From NCBI GenBank assembly GCA_038503035.1, contig JAVSML010025230.1, positions 607,062 through 671,061 on the forward strand: 64,000 bases of DNA, in the 5' to 3' direction. This DNA is from Crocodylus rhombifer (Eukaryota; Chordata; Crocodylia; Crocodylidae). Positions 1 through 11,480 of this stretch are shown one piece after another; position 1 is the first letter of the stretch, and every line of letters starts with the position of its first letter. The notes beneath the pieces were generated by a model. That model searched no databases and was not told the DNA's origin. It saw nothing but the letters and a program-made list of their open reading frames with translations. The position numbers were made by a program, and so were the translations under genes.

Positions 1-1390
1 CTTCACTCTCAACTATTCTGAACCTAAATAACAGACCAGACCAAAATTCTGAGTAAGTTCCTCTTGGTAATAGCAAGCTGCCAAAAAATATCAGTATCCA
101 AATCAATAATGCCAGAGTCTCTGGCTCAGGGTTAAGGCACTCAGAATGGGGTCAGCTCTGCTCTTTGACTGGGCCCAGTACATTTTTTCTGCCTCCATAA
201 CAGATTTTATATTTGGGAGGTTGCCAAAGTTTGTCATTTGTTCCACTAAGAATGATAAATTGGCATCAGCATTTCAGCAAGGCTCCCATACTGCTCACTA
301 GAGAGCTACTGAGGGTGTCATTAGCTGTACAGATATATTATCTTTTAATAACAGGTCAAAAATAGTGAATTGGTACCTTTGGTGAAACAATCACCGTGAA
401 ATCATCTTTCAAATGAATAAGAGATTTTTTTCTGTTATTTTTCTGAAGAACAAACTTGTTCTCATGTCCTTATGGTCTTATGGAAGAAATGTTATTGTCT
501 AGGGAAAAGATCAGCCTCTCTAAATAAATAAAAGCAACCCAAAAAAACCAAGAACCTCCCTCCCCCACCAAATGATGGACTTATAGCAGATCTCCAGAGT
601 CTATGTAGAAGTGTAACAGGCACGCAACCAGGGTCTATGTCCTAGGCAACACTGGCAGCAGAGGCCAAGCTAGTAATGGTAGTGACTGCTAAGTGAGCAC
701 CCAAGGCTGGTACCCTAATGACTCACCACTTGTTATACCACTGCATCTGTGTGTTCACACAGAATCAGGCCCCAGGACCTCATGGACAGGAAAAGGGACA
801 GTTTAAACATTAGGTGTGTGTCCTACCCATCTGTGACAGCACCAAAGCATTAAAGAACTGTGTTTATGCTAGGGGATTTTGGCAGCATTGAACTATCACC
901 AAGAAGCTATGGTGATAGAATAACACTGCTATAGTATCATAAATGCCCTTCTTCAAAAGATTAGTTTTTAAATTATAGGCCCAGCAATTAGGATACGAGG
1001 CAATCAACATATTTTTCTAAAGCCTGGCTTACATTTGGAAGTTATACTAGTTAGAAGTGCCAGATAATATTCGCTAGGCTACTTCATTTTTGGTTATGAC
1101 CCCTAAATGCTAATGCAACACAACTAATAATGAGGATCTGGCTTCTTATATACATTTATGACAAGCAAGAAGAGTTCCAACAGACTTGTCAGGAGTTAGT
1201 AAAAATGTTACTGCATGGGCCTAGATCTTTTTAGGCCTAAGGGAAGATTTTCTAGACAGAATTCCTCTACTATCACTGCTTCAAAATATGCTCTACAATA
1301 TAAAGGGGGACAGACAGAGACTTTTTTAATCCTAATAGATCTGAATCATGTATACATATGGCATGCATACCATACTGAGATAGTTTAGGA
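1..1390. other. AT-rich non-coding stretch
   Basis: I see no open reading frame with protein-like content, no splice-bordered exon and no recognisable repeat here. The sequence is AT-rich with short A and T runs and looks like intron or intergenic DNA. Confidence 0.5.
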
Positions 1391-1457
1391 CAATGCTGTC
1401 CAACTGGTACCCCACGGGCTTTACATGGCCCCCAAAGGGTTTGCATGCAGCAAAAGA

Positions 1458-2306
1458 TAGGGTGACTACCTTTTCAAAGGGGAATGGCAGGACACATGTC
1501 CACCTTCCCCTCTGTCCCTGCCCCCCCCCCACTGCTGCCAGTGGTAGTGGCATGGCCAGACCAGAGCTGACCAGAGTGGGGGCAGATGCAGGTTTCCCAC
1601 TGCAGGCTTTGGTCTTCCCACCCTACTGCCTTTCCCTCAGGAGCCCCATGCCGGTTGTGTACCCCCTGCCCACCTGGCAGCAGCAAGGGGGCACAATGCC
1701 ATGCCATTGTCACCCCTGCTGCTGCCAGGCAGGCAGGGGGCACCTCGCCATGGCAGTGCAGCCAGTGTGCGACCCCTGGGGAGCAGAACAGCAGGACATA
1801 GTGCCCTTGGCCTGCAGATGGTTGCCCACAGAAAAAACTGGGGGGACACGTGCCCCCGATATTCCCTGGATCAGCCACCCATGGCTCCATCCCACTCCAT
1901 GCCCTGGCCCCATGCACCGCCCTGGCTCAGCAGCACTCCCAGTCCCTGCCCTACTCCCTCCTTCACTGTGGGGGCCCCAATCTGGCCCTCCTGCTACCCT
2001 CTCTATACTCCCTCCCCCCATAGACTTACTTGCAGAGCACTGCTCTCCAGGCTGCCTGTCTGTGTTCCTGGGCATGTGCATGTGTGCAAGTGTTCATATG
2101 CACATGACACCCCCCACATCCTGCACCTGGCAGCACCAAGCAATCGCTTGCCAGCCTGCAGGGGAAACCCACTGTTTTCCATGGATCCCTGCATGATGCT
2201 GAAAATTCAGGACAAATGCTGTCCCAGAGTCACGCAACCCAGGATCAGACCTTGAGGTTCCCATTCTGGGATTGTCTCGTCCAATTAAAGATGCGTGGTC
2301 ACCCTA
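1458..2306. mobile_element. Nested non-autonomous DNA element with TAGGGTGAC ends
   Basis: The left end TAGGGTGACTACCTTTTCAAA and the right end GTGGTCACCCTA form a terminal inverted repeat of about 11 bases with one mismatch. Motifs of the type TAGGGTGACCA...TGGTCACCCTA terminate a known class of short reptile DNA elements. It sits inside the outer hAT-like element and is therefore probably younger. Flanking octamers do not match. No transposase is present. Confidence 0.45.
1673..1729. repeat. Strong hairpin inside the nested element
   Basis: The arms 1673-1698 and 1704-1729 are inverted copies (CCTGGCAGCAGC... against ...GCTGCTGCCAGG) with a loop of about 5 bases. This explains why long open frames appear on both strands here. 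It is probably an internal palindrome of the host transposon. Confidence 0.55.
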
Positions 2307-2848
2307 CCTGTGGGTTCCCAAAACAGCCTCCTCTTCTACACCCCACTATTGCTGTTGCTACTGTACTAGCAGCCAAGTTCTTCAGGCTCCCCAACCTTCC
2401 TCCAACTTCTACACCCTGCCCTCGTTCTTGGGGCAAGGCAGCATACTGGGAAGAGGCTGGAGTACCCACATTATACACACAGTGGGGGAGAGGGCTGGGT
2501 TGCTCATGTTGTACATGAAAAAGGCAGGAGCAGGGCTGCCCAAACTGCAAGTGGGCATGTGGCCAAGAGAGGAGGAAGAGGGAACTGGACTGCCTGTACT
2601 TCAGAGAGGTAACTCCCAACAGGGCTGGGGAGATGGGCTGAGCTGCCCACATGGCCTGGAGAGGAGGGAGGAGCCAGGCTCCTTTCCTGTGTGCTTACTT
2701 GGAGGGCAAGGGCACATTAGTCTGCCCAGTGAGGGAGTGCTGGAGGGAAAGCTGTTTGCATAGAGAGTTGTCTGTAGGACTGCAGCCTGTGAAGCATAGG
2801 GCCCTTGGCTCCCTGCAAACTGAACATCCCCGGCTTAGGACAACCTTG

Positions 2849-4425
2849 TCCTTCCTCTTGAAACCAGATGTCAATAAGGCTCCTGAAGGAAGAATAAACA
2901 CCATGGTTTCTTCAACCAGATTCCTCCAGAATTTGTTAACTGCATCTAACCTAAGTCAGGTCAGTGTTGCCTGAAGTCGATTACCAGATGGTAGCTGCTG
3001 AGTGACTTGCCCAGAATAAAAGAAAAGCTGGGATCAGTCTAGTTCCTAAATGGTGGGAACAAAATACCACCACCAAAAAAAGAAAAAACCAACATCACCA
3101 TCCATAGCCTTGTTACTGGTCTCATTAGAATACATACACCTAGTATAGTCAATAACAATGTTGATTGAAATGTTATTTATGCTCACAAGCTACTCAAACT
3201 AAGTTTTTTAGGGTCTGTAATTCCATTCACCAAAAGTTACAAAAGAAAATATAAGTTGTGGCATTTTACAGAAAACTTCTATCTAAAAAAAAATCCAAAA
3301 GGAATCGCTGCAGATGACCAAGCAAGATGGGAAATCTTCCAAGGTAATTCCTGAATTGCTGGGCCTGCCAAAGACCTAACTTTAAGCAGTAATGAGGAGA
3401 AATCTATGCTCTATGACCAGGAGATGACTACTCATGTTTTGTTGTCCTCTTAAATCATAACAAGGAGCTGTTTATACTCTGCTTCACATTGTGGGTACTT
3501 ATATTTCCTCATAAAATATATCCTATGCCCTTGTGCAGAAATGAGAAAAAGACTGATTCCATCAGAATATATTCTCTGAACCTTCAGTCAAAATACTAGT
3601 CCACAAGGACTTTCCACCACTGCCTTTTGATTTGTTTAAATGTCACCCAGTTTGGTTAAGAAAAAAAGTCTACTGAACATTTATTGAAACAAATATCTTT
3701 TGGCAGTACTGTAGTTCCAGTCCACTAGTTATTGAAAAATCTGACTCATAGGCTCATTGGAGAGCATTAAACAATATCCTGCCATCTACTGTTTACCTTC
3801 AAATTATCCAGGGGATTTCTCTCTCTTTTTTTCCCCCACTGACAAATGAACATTGGAACTGTCACACACTGCTGAGCAGATCTGAGATTTTATCAAAACA
3901 AATCTAATGTGCATTTTCCCTTGTCCTGTGAGAAACCATGTCCATGTTTACCTATGTCTATATTAAACAAGTTACTGTGGTTGATACAAAAATCTGTACA
4001 TGTTATGAGACTTAAAGCTTTCTACATATCTAGTATTTTAAGCAAGACATTTTTCAGGTTCAATGGATTCTACTGGGAAAAAAACAGTATTTACCCACAA
4101 TTATCATCACCAGTGAAATTTCTTGTCTGACCTAAAAAACCCTCTCTACCCAGTAGTTTCTGCATCAAACCTATAGCTTCTGCTACAGATATTGTATATA
4201 TTTTTAAAAGATATATGTTTCCTATCCTAAACACAAGACAATGGTGCTATAGTACTAAGCCTATTACACTAATTTTTGTTACTGACTATATTATATTGAC
4301 TAAAGCTGATAAAGGAAAAATAGTTTTGTTTAACTTTTCATAAAAATGAATCTTTTAAATTAAAACATTCAGTATTTTAGGATCCTTCCTCAACCACCTC
4401 CAAGGTTGAATATTTTCTTTGGAAA
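2849..4425. other. Non-coding stretch, possible MIR trace
   Basis: No gene is visible. At about 2985-3055 the text 'GTGACTTGCCCAGAATAAAAG...AGCTGGGATCAG' resembles the core of a MIR SINE, but it is short and divergent. The remainder is AT-rich with no clear repeat. Confidence 0.4.
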
Positions 4426-4914
4426 CAGTGGGTGCATCTACACACACACAATTAGGGTAAAGACACAAGCTCTGGAGTAGTTTGTACCAGATATTATTTC
4501 TCCTGGGCACAGTATTTACACATGCACCCAGGGCCACAGCACATTGAGCTGACATTAAGCAGCCCCAGGCTGGCAAAGGCCCCCAGGGGTCAGCCCCAGG
4601 CTCCAGGTGGCAGCATTGCATGGTGGAAGGGCTGGATGGTGCACAAAGGTGCTACAGTGTGGCGCTTGCTGGCAGGCAGCCCCTGCACTGTAGCATCCTC
4701 ATGCCCTAGGCAGCCTTGGTCACGTCTTCACATGCATTGCAGCAGTGTAAATTACTCTGCCATAGGATAGTACTTGACCTGCAAGGTTCTATCCTATGAC
4801 AGAGTTAATTAATTTACCATGCCCTAATATTGGCTCACGTTCAAACAGTGATGCATTATCACAGAGCTAATTAGTCAACTCCACAGTAAAGCGCACATGT
4901 AGATGCACCCACTG
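4426..4914. mobile_element. MITE family A, copy 1 (16-bp perfect TIR)
   Basis: The ends CAGTGGGTGCATCTAC and GTAGATGCACCCACTG are exact reverse complements over 16 bases. The interior contains CACCCAGGGCCACAG followed by GTTGAGCT-like text that recurs at 24.7 kb and, inverted, at 58.15 kb, defining a three-copy family in this window. It also holds a foldback with arms around 4755-4775 and 4790-4808 (CTCTGCCATAGGATAG against CTATCCTATGACAGAG). The 'TGCATCTACAC' terminus resembles Harbinger-type MITEs of crocodilians. No obvious target duplication is seen. Non-autonomous. Confidence 0.7.
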
Positions 4915-5056
4915 ACCATTGTTTAGAAGGTCTAAATTTACCACTGTGTGATGATTCAGTATTAGTCCTCTGCACCATTAAAAGCTGTATAAACTCCTTT
5001 TGAGATCTCAGAATTTCATCAGAAAATGTCACAGATAATCCGCTGGCACAGAACAA

Positions 5057-5137
5057 TGTTATTGCTATTGCATTATGTATCCAGTTTCTCTTCATATGTT
5101 ATTGCTGTTGCATTATGTATCCAGTTTCTCTTCATAT
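5057..5137. repeat. 40-bp tandem duplication
   Basis: A 40-base unit beginning TGTTATTGCT and containing CATTATGTATCCAGTTTCTC occurs twice head to tail (5057-5096 and 5097-5137) with a single A/G difference, implying a recent local duplication or an assembly artefact. It has no coding meaning. Confidence 0.85.
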
Positions 5138-5139
5138 AT

Positions 5140-6813
5140 TAGTGTAGGCCTTGCTGAAGAATGAATTAATACAGGGTAGGGAGAGCCTTTCCTCCAGCCA
5201 CAGCAACCAGAGCACATGCCTATACCCACACCAGCAGCTCCAGTGCACGGAACTCAAGCTCTGGCAGGTAATACTGCCACCACTGAGAAAAGATTGCCAA
5301 GTTGCTGCTGGAGCCCCTGGGCTGATAGGCATACTTGGGAAGGCTGAGCAGGGAACAGGCACAGGAAGGGTGACCCCACTTATCACTGACCTGCGGGAGG
5401 GGAGGGAGGACCCCAGGGCCTGCTTTATCTGGGATTGTGATGAATGTATATTCAGGATGCTGGACTCAGCTGAGACAGTAGCTATGGCACACAGGTTCCC
5501 TCTTGCTGCCACTGCTCTCAGCCAGGAAGCTATTAGGGACAGCAAGGGCGAGGAAGGGGGAACCTGCCTGCTGCTACTGTTCCGTGCCATGCCTGGCACC
5601 CTCTGCCTTGATGGGGAACACATTATGGGACTGGACAAGAAAGAAGAACCTGTCCACTGCTGCCCTTGCCTCCAGCCTAGCTCAGTACCCTGCCCAACTG
5701 CTCCTTGTGGCTAGAACACTGAGGAACACCAAAGGGCTGGGCAGAAAGCAGGTGCAGGAAGGAAGGACTTCCCCTTCACTATACCCTGCTCCCATGGGCC
5801 GTGGGGAGTTTCTGCACAAGTCCAGGCTTAGCTGGGGACAGAAGCAATGTCAGCTGGGATAGGCAGATCTTTGCAGTCTTGCTCCCTACCTGGCCTCCCC
5901 TCCCTCTGGTGTCCCCTGCCATCCCAAAAGCTTCAGGTGTGCCTCACCCTCACCCTCTGATGATCTGACTGTCAGAGCCAGTAGCGCCTGTCACATCCCC
6001 CTTTCCCAACTCCTGGAGCAAGCCACGTAAGCATACTACAAAGGATTTGCACAGTAGTAGTTTGTTAGTCTTTACAGATCAACAGGCAAAGAAGGTATGG
6101 CCAAGATGGTATAGACAACAAAACAAAGATCAGAGTGGAGTAACATGGCAAACAGGTTTCTGTATCCATGGGAAGGTCACACACTAACTGTTGAGAATTG
6201 AGAGATTTATATTGTAAATATAAAGTTGCTTTGATCAGTGTATAAAAAGGGACCTTTTTTTTTTTTTTTTTTTAAATTGTGCTTAGGGGTAATGTCTCAC
6301 CATGACTATGAATAATCTGGCCAGCACCCTGTGCCAGCTAGCCATAGATGCTAGTGTTTAGGCTTCTTTGTGGACAATAAACCTGGCTGAGATTTTGTTG
6401 CTAAGAGCCACAACCTGCATCTCAGGGCACAATAAAGTCACTAGGGTACAGCATCACAGATGGTATCCTGACAAGTGCATGCACAGACCATTAAAACTAA
6501 GGGCACCTGATGTGAACAGGAACACTGATCCCACTACCAACATAAAGAAAATCAAATAACAGCATTGAATGACTCTGCCCCAGGAACACTGATGACTTCT
6601 TTGAAACCTACACTGCTGATCCCGACTGCTTATTTGTAAGTAACAAACTGTGCTCTTGTAGGATGACAACCTATGAAGACGGTGGTGAACTCAGGGCCAG
6701 GAAACCCCTCCTTGACTTCCCTTCAAATTCCAACAGACCTTAATGAACATTGGAACCAAATTAGCAAACACTTAAAATTCCTTTATGATTTTGGTTTATT
6801 TTTTGATTTATAA
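5140..6813. other. GC-rich then AT-rich non-coding stretch
   Basis: 5140-6010 is GC-rich with overlapping open frames on both strands (longest 187 codons) but no recognisable domain, no codon periodicity that I can see and no splice borders; it looks like an unclassified repeat. A 19-base T run lies at 6255-6273. From 6280 on nothing is recognised. Confidence 0.4.
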
Positions 6814-7060
6814 CAAGGTGGACAATTATTTAGGCTGGAGGGCCGCCTAAGGAGTTCTGGTGAACTGCTGAGGTTCAGCGGAGTGGGGAAGGGAAAAGGT
6901 GCTGACTTGGCCTCAGCTCCCATCATGGCTGTTTACACCACCCACCATAGCAAGGGGGGGAAGTGGGGAGATGCCAACTGATTCTATTCAACCCTGGGCT
7001 CATCTGCCTCACACCCACTACCAAGGGCACCAGATGGAGCAGGTGGCAGGAAGGGTCTCC
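6814..7060 (+). mobile_element. hAT-like fragment (GGCAATTATTT end)
   Basis: CAAGGTGGACAATTATTTAGGCTGGAGGGCCGCC followed by 'GAGTTCTGGTGAACTGCTGAGG' matches the text at 26827-26890 in this window (CAGGGGTAGGCAATTATTTCAGC...GAGTTTTGGTGAGCTG). The common terminus is of the hAT type CAGGGGTRGGCAA. Only the left end is recognisable and the right boundary is a guess. Confidence 0.5.
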
Positions 7061-8824
7061 ATGGATACTGGTATGTGGTAATCTTTTTTTACTCAAATTT
7101 TCTTTATGCTTCAGACAGATATTTTTATTAGTATGGACAATATTGTTGACTAAAAAGCAATAAGTCTGGTTATTTTATGTGTACACTAGAAATGCCCATT
7201 TCAGTCAATTCACTTTTACTTGGTTAAAAGAGAAAAAAAGATCATTCAACACAAAATACAAGTGATTATTAAGAGAGGTACAATTTTATCAGGATGTTTT
7301 GAGCATGAATTGTTGTAATCATTATGCTTCCAGTCTGAAAGGAAATGAAAGCTATCTGAGCAACAAGGAAGGTATTGGGTGATTTTGTAGGTTTTCAAGA
7401 TGAACACCAATCAAAAGTCATTCTGCCGAATTCTGTGCATATCCTTCTTCCAAAAAAATGCCACTTTACTATACTTCTACAGAAAGTTTCACAGCCACTG
7501 GGAAAAGCCAAGACTCCACAAAGAGTCTTTCAACCAGGATGTCTGGTAATCTCAACATGTACAGATTAAGAGAGAATTATTAGAGATGTTTAAAAAAAAT
7601 CTGTTTATTTTCTACATCAGAATGTAACGTTTAGTCACAAACAAAACTGGTGGTGAAAAAATACAATTTTGATAGAACTTTCCCACTTTTTCTGGTGAAA
7701 AACAGTAGAAAGTAACTTAAAAGTAAAGATGGTATTTTTTCTCTATATAAGCCTTTCTAGAGGGGGTACAGAAAGTATTAGAAAATAAGAAAAGAGACAG
7801 ATGTCTACTTTTCATTATTTCTGAAAGAACTGTAAATGCAGAGGATGTTCTATTTTTTATTCTAGGGGAGTTGGTTTGAGGTTTTTTTCTTGGAATAGGA
7901 AAAATTAAATTTTTCCAGTCAGCTCTATAATTTGCTTTTAAGTATTTACTGCAAAACAACCACTGCACGCCAGATAGAACAGCATCAACATGTTTGTCTC
8001 ACTTACATAGTTTTACAAACTAAATGCCATTTTTAGACAGTTATTTATAAAATCATAAAATAAACCTTCCTCATACACACAGAGAGGTGACCTGAGAGTT
8101 AAGAGAATGGGCCAGAGATACATATTTGATCTTCTCCTCTTATCCATCCGCCTTTGAGGAACATTTCTTATGTTTTTCTTAGTCTATAATGTGTTTGCTT
8201 CATTAGAGCCAGAGCCTTGTTACACCTTACCTTTCCTTTCCTTCTTTGTATCTTTGTGACAAAGTATTTAGCAGAATTAGCAGATTTGTTGGAATCTGAC
8301 AGGTTGCCACCATGAGCACTTCTGAGCCATAGAAATGTTAATGGGTTTTAGTGCTAGATCAAATTTGGAGTAGTTGCACTTCAGGCCAGCAGGGGCCTGG
8401 AAAATGAAAGCTAACAATGCTCCCCTTCTCTCATTCCAGGTCCTCCCCTCCCCCCCACACACACATACACACCACCCCAGGGCTCCCCTGGTCCTTCCTA
8501 CCACTCTACTTCCTACCTCTCTGCAACTCCTGGGGCATTAATTACTTTTGGCTGCCTATGCTCTGTCCCAGGGCAGCAGGTATGGAAGGGTTAACCTGTC
8601 TGCCCTGCTGCAGGGCTCCTGCTCTTTTGGCTTGGAGAGCAGCATCAGAGATGGCCAGGCAAGCAATTTAACCCTTCCCTGCCTACAGCCCTTGGACAGA
8701 CAGCATAGGCAACCACAAGTAAAGCAAGGGAGAAAGTTGTGGGGGAGCAGTAAGCAGGACAGGGCTGGGTGCTCAGGGAGAGGGGAGGGAAGAGTGGGCC
8801 TAATGTGGACCAGAGAGGGACACA
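7061..8824. other. Non-coding stretch
   Basis: AT-rich to about 8400, then more GC-rich. A short CA-rich microsatellite is at about 8455-8474. Short open frames at 8277-8841 on both strands show no domain. No gene or classifiable repeat is seen. Confidence 0.4.
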
Positions 8825-9000
8825 GGGCATATTTACACTAAGGTAAACCTAGTGTGACTGGACCTTAGCAGAGCATAAAATGGGTAACAAATATCAGAGA
8901 TAATCCTGTCCTAGAGTGGCATAAATTTGAGCCTCAAAACAAATGCTTAAAACTAGTTTTCAGGTTTGCAGGCAATCCAGATGCTAAGAGCTATAGGTGC
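8825..9000 (+). repeat. Dispersed repeat family B, copy 1
   Basis: Starts with GGGCATATTTACACTA, resembling the Harbinger-type terminus at 15034. It contains AGAGATAATCCTGTCC, AGAGTGGCATAA and TGCTTAAAACTAGTTTT, shared with copies at 10.87 kb (+) and 57.3 kb (-). It is likely a non-autonomous DNA element; the right boundary is unknown. Confidence 0.55.
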
Positions 9001-9207
9001 TTCCCAAAATTACTGTTCAACAAGGCCTTCACTCAGAGTATTTTCACTGAAACCATTTCTGTGAGAAATTTAAAAACTATGTTTTCATTCCAATCAAAAT
9101 TAAAACAAATATTGAAATCTTGAACTTTCCGAAGAAACACATTAATAAGTTTGATCATTTCTAAAATCAATGCGTGCCAAATTTAGGAAAAAAGAAACAA
9201 GGGGTAT

Positions 9208-9818
9208 TATCGCAGTGCATGCAGGTGCCCTGTGCCTAAAAGCAGAAATGGCAGGAGAGACCCCTAGTGGTGAGAAGGGGGAAGCTCAACTGCAAGTCAC
9301 CAGGGCAGCACACGTGCTGGTTGCCAGGGAAACCAAGGGGGCCAGCTAACAGGAAGGGGCAGGGTTTGTCCCCTTCTTATGCCCAAGCATAAGGCAGGAG
9401 AGCAATTCCTCCTCTGGTAGCCAAGGAGTGAAGGCCAAGGTTTGGTTACATGGGTATCCACAGGTTGCTGACTTTTGCCTGGTAGGGATTAACTGTTGTA
9501 CCGGATGGTTTAACTTTATGTTGTACCCTGGGGGCTTTGTGTTTTGTGTTTATTGTTAAACCAGGGGACCAGGCGAGGCTATTAGGGGTGGAGGAGGCCT
9601 CATAGGGACGCCACGGTAGTGTGGGGTTCCCTGGCACCATAGAGGGCACAGCATTGTTTGGGGGTGCATTGGCCCCAGCCCTGTAGCCCCGGAGCGAGAG
9701 GGGGGCAGCAGGGAGCCAAGAGGGCCAAGGCTTAGGGCAAACCATGTCAAGTACTATCTGCGAGGCTTGGGCTGCGGTGTAGGGGAGGAAAAGGAGCCAC
9801 AAGTAGCGCCCCCTGACA
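9208..9818 (-). mobile_element. Solo LTR, family L, copy 1
   Basis: Read on the minus strand it begins TGTCAGGGGGCGC and runs to about ...CTGCATGCACTGCGATA. Its 3' part matches the 3' part of the LTR at 47091-48567 (shared order: CCTGG.AACCAGCAC, GTGTGCTG, CACCTGCATG.). It contains AATAAA on the minus strand (9549-9554 on +), fitting an LTR polyadenylation signal. No internal retroviral or retrotransposon genes flank it, so it is a solo LTR. No flanking target duplication is evident. The 126-codon minus-strand frame at 9826-9446 lies inside the LTR and has no domain. Confidence 0.55.
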
Positions 9819-10849
9819 CCAGACATATGAAGTGGGCAGCCTCCTGTTAATTACATCACTCAATCAATTAAGATCAAGGCATGGCAGGCGAGTAAGCAGG
9901 TGGTTAGCCCAAGACAGGAAGGCAGAGCCACCAACAGAAAGGCTCCAGTGCGCTAGACCTGTCACAGGTATGTGAATAAGGGCCTCGTTACACATTGTAC
10001 TTTCTACTTCTCTACTAGCTCACATTTGCAGCAGTCACAGCTTAAGGCTAAAATCCTTCTCTGTTTCCCACCTGCATAGCTGTGACCTGCCACTAGAGAG
10101 CTGATGAGCAGGGGCCTGTCTAGGAGCTACTGCTGAGAGTTATCAGTACAGGGGTGCTGAGCCAGGGTGGGTTTCTATCCCTGCTCTAGGTAGTGAGGTG
10201 TAAGAGATGGGTATGGGGGAGGGGGTGGAAGCATGGAGGCTGGAGGCAGAGAATCAATGGGATGGAAATGGGTAATGAAATGGCAGGAGAAAAGGAAATG
10301 GAGGTGGGAGAGGAGTACTGTAATGTAGGAACTCAGCCCCATTGAAGATTAAAATAAGTAGTAAAAAAAAATTAAAAGATATAAAGAGGAAGTAAATTAA
10401 ACAAGGTTTCATGTTTTAATAAATTGGGGTTTGGGATTGGGGTGTGCAGAGTGCTGATCATGATTCCAGGGGTGGCTGTGAGGTGGGAATGATGAGGGAA
10501 GGTGCTTTTGGGGAGCTACTGCCCCTTCCCTGGGAAAGAAGCCCCAGCTCATGGGGACCTGATCCAACCCCTACACGGTTATTCCTCCACATCCACTATA
10601 CTCCACTCCTGGACATGTATGTCCTCTGACGTGGCTAACTGGCATGTGCTCTGCAGGCTATTTGCATGGGTTTGCACCATTTGGGGGCAGGAGGGGGTGT
10701 TTAGCATGGTGCCAGGATTGCCCCTGGGGCAATAGAGTTTAGAGGATGAAAAGTTTGTCCACACAACAGGAAGGTAGGGGAGGGGACACGGCATCCTGGA
10801 ATGCTGGAGGACTACCAGTTGGACAGCTCATCTGTGGGGAGTAGCCACA
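9819..10849. other. Non-coding stretch
   Basis: No gene or clear repeat. The segment 10200-10320 is GA-rich. Open frames at 10444-10794 are short, on both strands, and without domains. Confidence 0.4.
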
Positions 10850-10985
10850 CATTAATGGAACCATAAGCTAAGTAATGCAGATCAGATATAAACCTGCCCT
10901 GGAGTGGTGTAACTTTAAGCCATGCTTAAAACTAGTTTTAGGTGTTTGTGTGTGGACAATTCAGGGGTTAAGTGCTCCAGGGCAA
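10850..10985 (+). repeat. Dispersed repeat family B, copy 2
   Basis: Contains GCAGATCAGATATAAACCTG, CTGGAGTGGTGTAACTTTAA, TGCTTAAAACTAGTTTTAGG and GGACAATTCAGGGG, in the same order as copy 1 (8825) and, inverted, copy 3 (57198). Boundaries were set by the similarity only. Confidence 0.55.
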
Positions 10986-11472
10986 GGTAGAAGAGGGATA
11001 GACGGAAAGCTAAAACCAAAAAGATATACAGGCAAAAGGTGGAAGAAAAGGAAGCTGTTTCTTGGCAACCAGGCTTGACTCTGTCATGTCTTTGCTAAGG
11101 TTGCTTCAAGTGGAAGTGCTTGTACACATTTTCCATCACCTCTGTTAAAGGAAAAAGGACCTAAATAAAATGACAATACAAGACATTTTTGATCCACATC
11201 TCCATTTTCCAAAGGGAAAATGACTTATTACAAAGCCTCCAAAATCTGCAATCACTCAGTGAAGAGGCATTAACATTATCAAGGCAAAATGCTGTATAAA
11301 GATGAGAAGAAAAAAGAAATACATTAATATCTCAGCTAGCGTTCCTGTACAAATGATATGAGACTTTGTAATTCAGCACAAATGCTACTCATTCACTGTT
11401 TAGAAGACACTGGTATGTCACTGATTTAATTCTTAGCATGGGGGTCTTCAGAGCTTTCCTCTGAAAGAGCTG
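10986..11472. other. AT-rich non-coding stretch
   Basis: Nothing recognised. AT-rich unique-looking sequence up to the target site of the palindromic element. Confidence 0.45.
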
Positions 11473-11480
11473 ATACCTGG

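Larger units (their letters stand above)
1391..2848 (+). mobile_element. hAT-like DNA transposon remnant (outer element)
   Basis: The left end CAATGCTGTCCAACTGG followed by a 'GGCCCCC' rich stretch resembles the hAT terminus that in many amniote genomes reads CAGTGCTGTCCAAC. A possible right end lies at 2835-2848 (TTAGGACAACCTTG), the degenerate reverse complement. The 8 bases outside the two ends do not match, so no target duplication can be claimed. The interior is GC-rich and non-coding; the overlapping open frames on both strands between 1400 and 2760 have low-complexity Pro/Cys/Trp/Gly content and no known domain. A second element is nested inside. The left end is seen clearly; the right end is an inference. 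Confidence 0.4.

Noticed and set aside
1393..2255. Open frames of 267, 184 and 147 codons on both strands
   Set aside because: They overlap in all frames, are rich in Pro, Cys, Trp and His, and coincide with a GC-rich transposon containing a palindrome; no domain, no splice signals.
5132..5862. Overlapping 187- and 168-codon frames on opposite strands
   Set aside because: GC-rich stretch with mirror frames and no recognisable motif or exon borders.
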